64,000 bases of DNA from Piscinibacter gummiphilus (GTDB lineage Bacteria > Pseudomonadota > Gammaproteobacteria > Burkholderiales > Burkholderiaceae_C), in contig NZ_CP015118.1 in assembly GCF_002116905.1 (NCBI RefSeq), positions 5,146,001 through 5,210,000 of the forward strand, written 5' to 3'. Shown here piece by piece: positions 46,384 to 55,026 of the stretch. Under the pieces are notes generated by a model. That model saw nothing but the letters and a program-made list of their open reading frames with translations. It did no database searches and was not told the origin of the DNA. Positions within the stretch are counted from its first letter, which is position 1, and each line of letters starts with the position of its first letter. Position numbers and translations under genes: made by a program.

Positions 46384-47487
46384 TCAGAAGTCGAGGGCAC
46401 GGGCCGTGAGCCAGCGCTTCAAGGGGGGGAGCTGATTGACAAGACCCATGCCGCGGTTGCGGAGTTCCCGCAACGGGGCCTGGGGACCGGCGAACAAGTG
46501 CAACAAGCCGTCCGTGAGCCGGCCCATGGCGCGGGTGGGCAGATCGCGCGCCCGCTCGTATCGCCGCAGCAACCGGGCGTCCCCGACCGGTCGCCACGAT
46601 TCGCGTGTGGAGATGACCTGCGTCAGCGCGGCGACGTCGGCCAGCCCGAGGTTGAGGCCTTGCCCCGACAGCGGATGCACGACGTGCGCGGCATCGCCGA
46701 GCAGCACCCAGCCGGGGCCGCTCCAGGCGTTCGCGCGGGCGATCATCAGCGGCCACGAGGCGCGTTCGCCGGTGAGCGCCAGCACCCCGGCATCGCCCTG
46801 CGTGGCCTCGTTCAGCGCGGCCTCGAAGGTGGCGGGGTCGAGTGCGAGCAGCTCCTGCGCGCGCGCCTCGGGCAGCGACCAGACGAGCGCGTAGCCGCGG
46901 CCCGGCGACGGCGCGTCGAACGGCAGCAGCGCGAGGATGTCGGGCGAGCGGAACCACTGGCGCGCGACGTGGCGGTGGTCTTCCGTGGTGGACAGGCGCG
47001 CGGCGATGGCGCGGTGGCCGTAGTCCTGGCGTTCGAACACCACGCCGAGTTCGTCGCGGCCGGCCGAGGCCTTGCCTTCGCACACGGCGGTGAGGTCGGC
47101 CTCGACGGGGGCGCCCACGACGGTCACATGGGGCGCGTAGCGCACGGCGGCTTCGAGCGCCTGCTCGAGCAGCGCGGCGTCGGTGATCCACGCGAGTTCG
47201 GCCACCTGCTGCTGCCACGCGGAGAACTCGATCACGCCGGTGGCATCGCCCTCGACGTGCATCTCGTGCACCGCGGTGGCGGCGTGCGCGGGCAGCGCGT
47301 CCCACACCTTGAGGCCGCGCAACAGGTCGACCGAGGCGGCGTTGAGCGCGTAGGCGCGCACGTCGGGCCGGGCGGGCGCGGCCGGCTCGGCCACGAGCGC
47401 GACCCGCAGGCCCAGGCGGGCGAGCGACAGCGCGAGGCTGCGCCCCACGATCCCCGCACCCCGCACGCAGACGTCATGTCGTTTCAT
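46384..47487 (-). CDS. UbiH/UbiF-family FAD-dependent hydroxylase
   Basis: A 367-residue flavoprotein monooxygenase of ubiquinone synthesis. CVRGAGIVGRSLALSLARLG is the FAD-binding beta-alpha-beta; GWVLLGDAAHVVHPLSGQGLNLGLADV is the GD and ring-contact motif of UbiH/UbiF/UbiI enzymes. Which ring position it hydroxylates cannot be read from sequence. Two ATGs exist (47496 and 47487); the first overlaps a TACAAT hexamer, so 47487 is preferred. It forms an operon with dsbC. Confidence 0.88.
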   Translation of the reverse strand: MKRHDVCVRGAGIVGRSLALSLARLGLRVALVAEPAAPARPDVRAYALNAASVDLLRGLKVWDALPAHAATAVHEMHVEGDATGVIEFSAWQQQVAELAWITDAALLEQALEAAVRYAPHVTVVGAPVEADLTAVCEGKASAGRDELGVVFERQDYGHRAIAARLSTTEDHRHVARQWFRSPDILALLPFDAPSPGRGYALVWSLPEARAQELLALDPATFEAALNEATQGDAGVLALTGERASWPLMIARANAWSGPGWVLLGDAAHVVHPLSGQGLNLGLADVAALTQVISTRESWRPVGDARLLRRYERARDLPTRAMGRLTDGLLHLFAGPQAPLRELRNRGMGLVNQLPPLKRWLTARALDF

Positions 47488-47494
47488 GGGGTCC

Positions 47495-47500
47495 ATTGTA
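47495..47500 (-). promoter_or_regulatory. candidate -10 (TACAAT) for the ubiH-like gene
   Basis: TACAAT on the minus strand, seven bases before the ATG at 47487, with no ribosome binding site between. The same layout occurs at yceD. Confidence 0.4.
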
Positions 47501-47585
47501 GGGAGGCACGGAGGGGTTCTGGGCCTGGGCAGAATGGCCGGGTTTTCACTCGCGCGGGTTCTGTTCACCGCACCGTCACACACCC

Positions 47586-50006
47586 ATGGCACCTCTCCTC
47601 CGCAAGCTCCTGATCGCCTTCGGCGCGCTGCTCCTGGTTCTTGTGGCGGCCCTCGCCATCCTGGCCGCGACCTTCGATCCGAACGCCTACAAGGGCCTCG
47701 CCATCGACTGGATGAAGACCGAGCGCCAGCGCACCCTGGTGATCGAGGGCCCGGTGGCGCTGTCGTTCTTCCCGACCCTCGCGGTGCAGATCTCCGGTGT
47801 CACGCTGAGCGAACGCGGCAAGGCCACCGAGTTCATGCACCTCGACGAGGCGAAGCTGTCGGTGGCCGTGATGCCGCTGCTGCGCAAGCGCCTGCAGGTC
47901 GACGGCATCTCGGCGAAGGGCGTTCGCGCGGTCTGGCGGCGCGCGGCCGACGGCTCGTCGAACATCGACGACCTGCTCGCGAAGAAAAGGCCCGACGAAC
48001 CCGAGGCGACCGGGGGCCCCGAGGGCGAGGCCCTGGCCTTCGACGTGAGCGGCGTGAAATTCGAGGACCTGAAGCTCACGGTGGACGACGCGCTGGCGGG
48101 GGTCGCCGGCGCGGTCGCGGTCAAGTCGTTCGTCACGGGGCGGCTGGCCGACCAGGCGGAATCGCCCGTCGAACTGGATGCGCAGGTCGACCTCACGCGC
48201 CCTGCGCTCAGCGGCCACCTGAGCGGGAAGACGAAGCTGCGGCTCGACCTGAAGGCCCACCGCACCGCGCTGCGCGACATGCAGCTCGCGTGGGTCGGCA
48301 ACGCCTTCGGCATCCAGGCGCTCGACACGAAGCTCACCGGCGCCCTCGCCCACGACGGCGCGGCGGGCACGCTGGCCGCCACCGACCTCGACGTGCGCAT
48401 CGGCGCCACGCTCGGCGCGCTGCGGCTCGACGGCTCGCAGGTCGCGGTGAAGTCCTTCGGCTACGACCCCGCGAAGAAACACCTCGCGCTCGAGCAGCTC
48501 AAGGTGCGCATCGCGGGCAAACAGGACGGCAACCCGCTCAAGCTCGACCTCGACTGGCCGAAGCTCGCGGTCGACGGCACGGCGCTGAGCGGCGGCCCCG
48601 TCACGGGTGAACTCTCGCTGAAGGGCCCCCTGGCGCTCGACGCCACCTTCAAGTCCGCCGCACCCCGCGGCAACTTCGAACGGGTGGAGGTGCCCGGCTT
48701 CGAGACCACGCTCAAGGGCAGCAGCGGCCCGCGCCGCATCGCGGGCACGGTGCGCTCGAACCTGGCGCTCGACGTGGCGGGCCAGGCGCTCGCCGTCGAA
48801 GGCCTGGCCGCGAAACTCACGATCGAGGAGCCCTCGCTGCAGCCGCTCGCGCTCGACGCCGGCGGCCGCGCGACGGCCTCGGCCAAGGCCGCCACGTGGA
48901 AGCTCACCGGCGCCATCAACACGAACCCGTTCGACACCGAAGGCCGGGTGGGCCTCGCCGACAAGCCCGTCTCCATCGAGGCCTCGGCGAACTTCAAGGC
49001 GCTCGACCTGAACCGACTGCTGCCGTCCGCGCCCCCTGCGGCGGCGGCCTCGTCCGCCGCGCCCGGCAAGGCCGGCGCGGGCGATGCCGCCCCGGTGGAC
49101 CTGTCGGCCCTGAAGTCGGCCCAGGGCCGCTTCAGCCTGCGCGCCGGCACGTTCGCGTACCGCCAGTACCGCGCGACCAACCTCGCGATGGACGCCACGC
49201 TGCGCGGCGGCACGCTCAAGGTGGCGCCGTTCTCGGCCGAACTGTGGCGTGGCAAGCTCGACCTCGTGGCCCAGGCCGACGCCAACGCGAACCGCATCGC
49301 CGCGAAGGGCGCGGCCGACGGCATCGACATCCAGGCCCTGCTGAAGGACGTCGCCGACAAGGACCTGCTCGAAGGCCGCGGCCGCCTCGCACTGGACGTC
49401 GCCACCACGGGCCGCACGGTGGGCGAGCTCAAGTCGCACCTGGACGGCAGCACCAGCCTGTCGCTGCACGACGGCGCCATCAAGGGCATCAACCTCGCGC
49501 AGCGCCTGCGCCAGGCCCGCGCGGCGATCTCGATGAAGGCCGATGCCGCCGCGAAGGCTTCGGCCACCGAAAAGACCGACTTCTCCGAGCTGTCGGCCTC
49601 GTTCACGCTCGCCGACGGCATCGCGCGCAGCAGCGACCTGAACATGAAGAGCCCGTTCCTGCGCCTCGGCGGCGAGGGCCTCGTCGACATCCCGAAGTCC
49701 CGCATCGACTACACCGTGCGGGCCACGGTGGCCGACACGTCCAAGGGCCAGGGCGGCGCCGAGCTCGCCCTGCTGCGCGGCGTGACGGTGCCCGTGCGCC
49801 TCACGGGCCCGCTCGACGGCATCGAGTGGGACATCCGGTGGTCCGCCGTGGCCGCCGACGTGCTGCGCACCGACGTCGGCCGGGCCCTGGAAGACCGCCT
49901 CAAGGACAAGCTGGGCCTGCCGCCGCGCTCGGCCAGCGCACCCGACGGCGCCGCCTCGCGGCCGGAAGACCTGCTGAAGGACAAGTTGCGCCGCCTGCTC
50001 AAATGA
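47586..50006 (+). CDS. AsmA family protein
   Basis: An 806-residue envelope protein. One N-terminal transmembrane helix (LLIAFGALLLVLVAALAIL) is followed by FDPNAYKGLAIDWMKTERQRTLVIEGPV, the AsmA N-terminal signature, and long beta-rich repeats. The conserved C-terminal domain includes LDVATTGRTVGELKSHLDG, LHDGAIKGINLAQRLRQARAAI and FSELSASFTLADGIARSSDL. AsmA-like proteins are thought to shape phospholipid or outer-membrane traffic. A Ala/Pro/Gly-rich linker lies around residues 480-500. Confidence 0.92.
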   Translation: MAPLLRKLLIAFGALLLVLVAALAILAATFDPNAYKGLAIDWMKTERQRTLVIEGPVALSFFPTLAVQISGVTLSERGKATEFMHLDEAKLSVAVMPLLRKRLQVDGISAKGVRAVWRRAADGSSNIDDLLAKKRPDEPEATGGPEGEALAFDVSGVKFEDLKLTVDDALAGVAGAVAVKSFVTGRLADQAESPVELDAQVDLTRPALSGHLSGKTKLRLDLKAHRTALRDMQLAWVGNAFGIQALDTKLTGALAHDGAAGTLAATDLDVRIGATLGALRLDGSQVAVKSFGYDPAKKHLALEQLKVRIAGKQDGNPLKLDLDWPKLAVDGTALSGGPVTGELSLKGPLALDATFKSAAPRGNFERVEVPGFETTLKGSSGPRRIAGTVRSNLALDVAGQALAVEGLAAKLTIEEPSLQPLALDAGGRATASAKAATWKLTGAINTNPFDTEGRVGLADKPVSIEASANFKALDLNRLLPSAPPAAAASSAAPGKAGAGDAAPVDLSALKSAQGRFSLRAGTFAYRQYRATNLAMDATLRGGTLKVAPFSAELWRGKLDLVAQADANANRIAAKGAADGIDIQALLKDVADKDLLEGRGRLALDVATTGRTVGELKSHLDGSTSLSLHDGAIKGINLAQRLRQARAAISMKADAAAKASATEKTDFSELSASFTLADGIARSSDLNMKSPFLRLGGEGLVDIPKSRIDYTVRATVADTSKGQGGAELALLRGVTVPVRLTGPLDGIEWDIRWSAVAADVLRTDVGRALEDRLKDKLGLPPRSASAPDGAASRPEDLLKDKLRRLLK

Positions 50007-50039
50007 GGCCCTCCTCGCGGCGTCGAACGCCCGTGCAAT

Positions 50040-50064
50040 CGGGCAATCCGTCACGGAATGCCCG
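50040..50064 (+). terminator. hairpin after the AsmA gene
   Basis: CGGGCA-A-TCCG / CGGA-A-TGCCCG with a TCA loop, 34 bases after the stop. No T-run. It covers the possible ATG at 50058 of the next gene, which argues for the later start. Confidence 0.4.
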
Positions 50065-50123
50065 TGGATCCCGGGGAAAAAGACGACCGCGGCGCCCGTG
50101 CGCGCCATGAGAATTCGTCTCGT

Positions 50124-51971
50124 ATGCAGCGCGCGCAACCGGCTCCCCTCCAGAGGTCCTCGGCATCCGATGCGGCGCCGAGGTTGACGCTGGTCGCCCA
50201 ACGCACGGCCATCCGGCTGTTCCTGCTGCTGTCCGTCTGCATCGGGCTGATCTGGGGCGCGGAGGCGCATGCGGGGCTGCTCGTCCCCTCCGACCGCATC
50301 GCCTACCCGCTGATGATGGTGTGGTTCCTGGCATTGACGGTGCTGGTCTGGCGCAGACCCTCGCAGCTGCTGCTCACCCAGGGACTGGTGACGGTGGGCG
50401 TCGGCGCCTACCTGGTCGGCACCATCGGCTACGCGCTGCTGGTGCAGGGCGACATCTCGCTGTACTCGGCGGCCTCGCTCGGCTACTGGGTCATGGGCGC
50501 ACACCTGCTGCTCTTCTTCACCTGGCCGGCCGGCACGGCCTGGGGCCTGAGCATCGCGATCACGCTGCTGTCCACGCTGCCCGCGGTGGTGGTGCAGGTG
50601 CAAGGCACCACCATGCCCGGCTGGGCCGACGTGCTGTGGCCGCTCTACATCAACGGCTTCTGCGCGCAGGCGATGCTGGGGGTCGTGCTGTTCGTCATCG
50701 CGCGCCAGGTGAGCCAGCTGATCCAGCTCACCCCGATGCGCAACGCCTCGCCCACGGGCGACGCCTTCACGGTCAACGAGTTCATCGCCCACCGCATGCG
50801 GGACCTGGAACTCGCCCGCGACGCGGCCGAGCAGGCCTCCGACGCGAAGTCGCGCTTCCTCGCCACGATGAGCCACGAACTGCGCACGCCGCTGCACGGC
50901 GTGCTCGGTGCGGCCGACCTGCTGCGCGACCAGACCACCCCGCCGAAACAGCGCGCCGAGCTGATCGAGACCGTGCGCCGCGGCGGCACGCACCTGCTGC
51001 ACCTGATCAACGACGTGCTCGACCTGTCGCGCATCGAGGCCGGCCGGGTCGAGATCTTCAACGAGGGCTTCGACCTGAACCAGTGCCTCGCCCACGTGCG
51101 CGACACGATGCAGCCGCAGGCCCAGGCCAAGTCGCTCAAGCTCAACTACCGGGCCGCGCCCAAGCTGCCCCCCTTCGTGCTGGGCGACGAGTTCCGCCTG
51201 AAGCAGGTGCTGATCAACCTGATCGGCAACGCCCTCAAGTTCACCGACCGCGGCCACGTGACCCTCGAAGTCGACTACGACCGCGCCCGCAGCGAGCTGC
51301 TGCTGCGCATCCAGGACACGGGCATCGGCATCGCCCCGGGCGAACTCGCACGGGTGTTCGACGCCTTCCACCAGGCCGACAGCGGCAGCACGCGCCGCTT
51401 CGCGGGCACCGGCCTCGGCCTCGCCATCACCCGCCAGCTCGTCACGCTGATGGGCGGGCGCATCATGCTCGACAGCGAACCGGGCGTGGGCACGCGGGTG
51501 CAGCTGCAGCTGCCGCTGCCCGTGTCCGACTCGCCGGGGCGCGAGGCCATGACCAGCACGGTGTCGTTCGACGCCGACCTGGCCGGCGTGCGCGCGCTGC
51601 TGGTGGACGACGACCCGATCAACACGATGATCGCCGAACAGATGCTGCGCGGCGTGAACATCGAGGTGCGCACGGTGCACTCCGGCATCGCCGCGCTGGA
51701 GGCCCTGGCCCAGGGTGGTTTCGACGTGGTGCTGATGGACTGGCTGATGCCCGGCATGGACGGCCTCGAGGCCACGCGCCGCATGCGCTCGGGCTCGGCG
51801 GGCGAGACCGCACGCTCGCTGCCCGTCATCGGCCTGACCGCCCACGCCTTCGCCGAGGACCGCGCCGCCTGCCTGCAGGCCGGCATGGACGAGGTGCTGG
51901 TCAAGCCCGTCTCCCGGGTGCAGCTGCTGCGGGCGGTCAAGCGGGCGGTGGAAGTGCGCGCGCGCCCGTAA
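50124..51971 (+). CDS. hybrid sensor histidine kinase / response regulator
   Basis: A 615-residue inner-membrane protein. Five or six helices occupy residues ~25-205. A short coiled segment leads to HisKA with the phospho-His in ATMSHELRTPLHG, then the ATPase domain: NLIGNALKFTD, DTGIGIAPGELARVFDAFHQ and GTGLGLAI. The C-terminal receiver has VDDDPINTMIAEQ, phospho-Asp in VLMDWLMPGMDGLEA and Lys in VKPVS. No periplasmic sensor domain of size is visible. No partner regulator is adjacent. ATG 50124 is preferred; an ATG at 50058 is inside a hairpin and adds unlikely residues. Confidence 0.9.
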   Translation: MQRAQPAPLQRSSASDAAPRLTLVAQRTAIRLFLLLSVCIGLIWGAEAHAGLLVPSDRIAYPLMMVWFLALTVLVWRRPSQLLLTQGLVTVGVGAYLVGTIGYALLVQGDISLYSAASLGYWVMGAHLLLFFTWPAGTAWGLSIAITLLSTLPAVVVQVQGTTMPGWADVLWPLYINGFCAQAMLGVVLFVIARQVSQLIQLTPMRNASPTGDAFTVNEFIAHRMRDLELARDAAEQASDAKSRFLATMSHELRTPLHGVLGAADLLRDQTTPPKQRAELIETVRRGGTHLLHLINDVLDLSRIEAGRVEIFNEGFDLNQCLAHVRDTMQPQAQAKSLKLNYRAAPKLPPFVLGDEFRLKQVLINLIGNALKFTDRGHVTLEVDYDRARSELLLRIQDTGIGIAPGELARVFDAFHQADSGSTRRFAGTGLGLAITRQLVTLMGGRIMLDSEPGVGTRVQLQLPLPVSDSPGREAMTSTVSFDADLAGVRALLVDDDPINTMIAEQMLRGVNIEVRTVHSGIAALEALAQGGFDVVLMDWLMPGMDGLEATRRMRSGSAGETARSLPVIGLTAHAFAEDRAACLQAGMDEVLVKPVSRVQLLRAVKRAVEVRARP

Positions 51972-51974
51972 AAT
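51969..51974 (+). promoter_or_regulatory. candidate -10 (TAAAAT) for ychF, overlapping a stop codon
   Basis: TAAAAT whose first three bases are the TAA stop of the histidine kinase gene. It lies 69 bases before the ychF ATG. A -35 is not obvious. Confidence 0.35.
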
Positions 51975-52043
51975 AGGCGTTTTGCACCGCCGCGGGCGGT
52001 TGCGTCAGTCAGTCACCCCTTCGCGCGCCCGCGCCACCACACC

Positions 52044-53135
52044 ATGAGCCTCAAATGCGGCATCGTGGGCCTGCCCAACGTCGGCAAGTCCACCCTCTTC
52101 AACGCCCTCACCAAGGCAGGCATCGCGGCCGAGAACTACCCGTTCTGCACCATCGAGCCCAACGTCGGCATCGTCGAGCTGCCCGACCCCCGCCTCCAGG
52201 ACCTCGCCGGCATCGTCAAGCCCGAGCGCATCGTCCCGGCCATCGTCGAGTTCGTCGACATCGCGGGCCTCGTGGCCGGCGCGTCGAAGGGCGAAGGCCT
52301 CGGCAACCAGTTCCTCGCCCACATCCGCGAGACCGACGCCATCGTCAACGTCGTGCGCTGCTTCGACGACGAGAACGTGATCCACGTGGCCGGCAAGGTC
52401 GACCCCATCGCCGACATCGAGGTCATCCAGACCGAGCTGTGCCTGGCGGACCTGGGCACCGTCGAGAAGGCCGTGCACCGCGCGCAGAAGCTGGGCCGTG
52501 CCGGTGACAAGGACGCGCTCAAGCTCGTGACCGTGCTCGAGAAGGTGCAGGCCGCGCTGGACGAAGCCAAGCCCGTGCGTTCGCTCGGCCTCAGCAAGGA
52601 CGACCTGCTGCTCATCAAGCCCCTGTGCCTGATCACCGCGAAGCCGGCCATGTTCGTCGGCAACGTCGACGAAGGCGGCTTCGAGAACAACCCGTACCTC
52701 GACCGCCTGCGCGAGTACGCCGCCACGCAGAAGGCCCCCGTGGTCGCCATCTGCGCGAAGACCGAGGCCGAACTCTCCGAGATGGAAGACGAGGACCGCC
52801 TGATGTTCCTCCAGGAGATGGGCCAGAGCGAACCCGGCCTCAACCGCCTGATCCGCGCCGCCTTCACCCTGCTGGGCCTGCAGACCTACTTCACCGCCGG
52901 CGTGAAGGAAGTGCGCGCCTGGACCATCCACATCGGCGACACCGCCCCGCAGGCCGCCGGCGTCATCCACACCGACTTCGAACGCGGCTTCATCCGCGCC
53001 CAGACCATCGCCTTCGACGACTTCGTCGCGTTCAAGGGCGAACAGGGGGCGAAGGATGCGGGGAAGATGCGGGCGGAAGGCAAGGAGTACGTCGTCAAGG
53101 ATGGGGACGTGCTCAACTTCCTGTTCAACGTCTGA
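52044..53135 (+). CDS. ychF: redox-regulated ATPase/GTPase YchF
   Basis: A 363-residue Obg-family P-loop protein (OLA1/YchF). G1 is GLPNVGKSTLFNALT, followed by NYPFCTIEPNVG (switch I), FVDIAGLVAGASKGEGLGNQFL (G3) and the G4 region, where YchF departs from N-K-x-D. The C-terminal TGS domain includes LQTYFTAGVKEVRAWTIH and FERGFIRAQTIAFDDFV. Family members hydrolyse ATP and bind ribosomes. It ends before a strong terminator. Confidence 0.97.
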   Translation: MSLKCGIVGLPNVGKSTLFNALTKAGIAAENYPFCTIEPNVGIVELPDPRLQDLAGIVKPERIVPAIVEFVDIAGLVAGASKGEGLGNQFLAHIRETDAIVNVVRCFDDENVIHVAGKVDPIADIEVIQTELCLADLGTVEKAVHRAQKLGRAGDKDALKLVTVLEKVQAALDEAKPVRSLGLSKDDLLLIKPLCLITAKPAMFVGNVDEGGFENNPYLDRLREYAATQKAPVVAICAKTEAELSEMEDEDRLMFLQEMGQSEPGLNRLIRAAFTLLGLQTYFTAGVKEVRAWTIHIGDTAPQAAGVIHTDFERGFIRAQTIAFDDFVAFKGEQGAKDAGKMRAEGKEYVVKDGDVLNFLFNV

Positions 53136-53157
53136 GCGATCGGACGAACGTCATGTG

Positions 53158-53184
53158 AAAGAGGGCCTTCGGGCCCTCTTTCTT
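53158..53184. terminator. bidirectional terminator after ychF
   Basis: A perfect 10-bp stem (53158-53167 with 53172-53181) closed by a TTCG tetraloop and followed by TCTT. It lies between the convergent ychF and periplasmic-protein genes and can serve both strands. Confidence 0.85.
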
Positions 53185-53200
53185 CTGGCCCGGGATCGGT

Positions 53201-53809
53201 CTACTTCTTGGCCGGGGCCACCGGTTCGACCGCAACGGCGAGCGCCTGCGTGTAGACCGCCTCGATCTGGTCACCCACCTTGATGAGCTTGAACTGCTTC
53301 GGATCGGACACGTTCAGCTCGACGGTGCGCTTCGGACCGCGGAGCGTCACCAGGTGCTTCTTCGGGTTGACCGCGATCACGTCGGCGATCACCGTGACCT
53401 TCTCGCCGACGATGCCGGCCGGGCGATCGCCCTCGGCGGCCCGGGCGCCATCGGCGCTCGACGTGGCGCTGCGCAACGCCTTGCCATCCTTCTTGAGTTC
53501 GAGCGACAGCGACTCGAGATAAGCCACCTTCACCGAATCACCGACCTTGACCTGTTCGAGGTTGCGCACGTCGGGGCTGACGCCGAGGTCGACCACCTGC
53601 CCCTTGGGGCCCTTGAGGGTGACCACGCGCTGCGCGACATCGATCGCCTCGACCGTGGCCGTGACCACCTGCTTGCGGGCGACGAGGGCCTTGCCGGGTT
53701 TGGCCGTGTGAATGATCTGGGGCTCTCCCGCCTGCGGTTGGGCATGGGCAGGCAGGGAGAGGGAACCCAGCGTGGCGGCCAGGGCAAGGAGCAGTGCGGA
53801 TTGATTCAT
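53201..53809 (-). CDS. periplasmic protein with two tandem OB-like repeats
   Basis: A 202-residue exported protein of unknown function. Residues 1-23 are a signal peptide ending PAHAQ. Two related halves follow: ATVEAIDVAQRVVTLKGPKG...VKVGDSVKVAYLESLSLEL and IADVIAVNPKKHLVTLRGPK...IKVGDQIEAVYTQALAVAV, separated by a charged linker (residues ~120-140). Each half looks like a small beta-barrel. GAGG precedes the ATG. The 172-base gap to the LysR gene (53810-53981) shows no gene. Confidence 0.8.
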   Translation of the reverse strand: MNQSALLLALAATLGSLSLPAHAQPQAGEPQIIHTAKPGKALVARKQVVTATVEAIDVAQRVVTLKGPKGQVVDLGVSPDVRNLEQVKVGDSVKVAYLESLSLELKKDGKALRSATSSADGARAAEGDRPAGIVGEKVTVIADVIAVNPKKHLVTLRGPKRTVELNVSDPKQFKLIKVGDQIEAVYTQALAVAVEPVAPAKK

Positions 53810-53981
53810 GGGACCTCGTTCAAGGAATGAAGGGGCACTCGCGGCACACCTCGCACCGGTTCGTCGAGGTGCTGCCTGCCCCGGCGAGTGACCTCGCCGC
53901 GAGGAGGTTACTGCGCGGACCGGCCGTTGAACACTGCCCGAAGGTGCAGCCCCGCGCCTTTGGTCGTGACACTCGCCGGGG

Positions 53982-54857
53982 TCAACCGCCCGCCGACTGC
54001 ACGATCGCCAGCATCGACTCCAGCAACGGCGAGTCACTCGCCTTCAGGTAGAAGCAGTACAGGTCCATGTGCGCCGGCACGCGGCTCACGAGCGGCCGGT
54101 ACGCGATGCCCGGGAACGCCACGTTGACCATCGATTCGGGGACCAGCGTGATGCCCTGCCCCGTCGACGCGAGCACCGTCGCGGCCACCACGTCGGAGGC
54201 CTCGCTGCCGAAACGCGGCTCGAAGCCGTGCGCGCGGCACAGGGCCAGTGCCTCGGACGCCGCGGCCGGGGCCGAGCCCACGAGCCAGGTTTCTCCGGCC
54301 AGTGCATCGACCTCGACCGCGCGCCGGGCCGCGAGCGGGTGCCGGGTGCTCAGGGCCACCCACAGGTCCTCGCGCGCGACGTGCCTGACCTCGATGTCCG
54401 GCTCCTTCGGCAGCAGCCGCTCGAAGACGATCAGCACGCGGCCCTTGCGCAGGGCGTCGATCTGCTGCGGGGTCTGCGCCTGGTGCAGCGCGAGTTCGAC
54501 CTCCGGGTGGGCCGCCTTGAACGCGCTGAGGATCCTCGGCACGGCGCCGAACACGGCGGAGCCGTAGAGGCCCACGTGCAAGCGGCCCTGCTCGCCACGG
54601 GCCACCCGCCGCGTGTGGTCGGCCGCCTGCCCGGCCAGGGACAGCAGCGTGCGCGCGTGGCGCAGCAACTCCTCGCCCGCCTCCGTCAGGGACATGCCGT
54701 GTGGCGTCCGCCGGAACAGCGCGGTGCCCAGTTCCTCCTCCAGCGCCTGGATCTGCCGCGACAGCGGCGGCTGGGAAATGTGCAGCCGCTCGGCGGCCTT
54801 GCCGAGGTGTCCCGTCTCGGCGACGGCGATGAAGTAGCTCAGCTTGCGCAGGTCCAT
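53982..54857 (-). CDS. LysR-family transcriptional regulator
   Basis: A 291-residue LysR regulator. The winged helix-turn-helix is at the N-terminus (MDLRKLSYFIAVAETGHLGKAAERLHISQPPLSRQIQALE, residues 1-40 in part). The effector domain starts near GRLHVGLYGSAVFGAVPRIL. AMDLRKL with ATG 54863 is an alternative two residues longer. It is divergent from the GH3 gene across a 169-base gap that contains a dyad, so regulation of that gene is likely. Confidence 0.9.
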   Translation of the reverse strand: MDLRKLSYFIAVAETGHLGKAAERLHISQPPLSRQIQALEEELGTALFRRTPHGMSLTEAGEELLRHARTLLSLAGQAADHTRRVARGEQGRLHVGLYGSAVFGAVPRILSAFKAAHPEVELALHQAQTPQQIDALRKGRVLIVFERLLPKEPDIEVRHVAREDLWVALSTRHPLAARRAVEVDALAGETWLVGSAPAAASEALALCRAHGFEPRFGSEASDVVAATVLASTGQGITLVPESMVNVAFPGIAYRPLVSRVPAHMDLYCFYLKASDSPLLESMLAIVQSAGG

Positions 54858-54908
54858 GGCCATTACCCAAAAGGTATCGAGTGGATCCAAAAAAGCAAGA
54901 AAACCATG

Positions 54909-54924
54909 GTGTTAACGATATCAC
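54909..54924. promoter_or_regulatory. candidate LysR operator (16-base dyad)
   Basis: GTGTTAACGATATCAC fits GTGnTAnCGnTAnCAC, 12 of 16 bases palindromic. It lies in the LysR/GH3 divergent gap. The gap also holds an inverted pair, TATCGA (54875-54880) and TCGATA (54943-54948). Confidence 0.4.
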
Positions 54925-55026
54925 AGCGAAGTTCGCACCTTTTCGATACTGACGGCTCCCGGGGCACGGTGAGGCGTTTCCTCAGCACGTGGCTCCACCT
55001 TTCCCTGTTTCGACCTGGAGTGAACC

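Noticed and set aside
50058..50123. Upstream ATG at 50058 for the hybrid kinase
   Set aside because: It is inside a hairpin, has no ribosome binding site and adds charged residues before the first helix.
47565..51845. A very long open frame (about 1,400 codons) on the minus strand
   Set aside because: It lies antisense to the AsmA and histidine kinase genes, has low-complexity Ala/Arg/Gly/Val composition and no domain. It is a by-product of high GC and codon bias.
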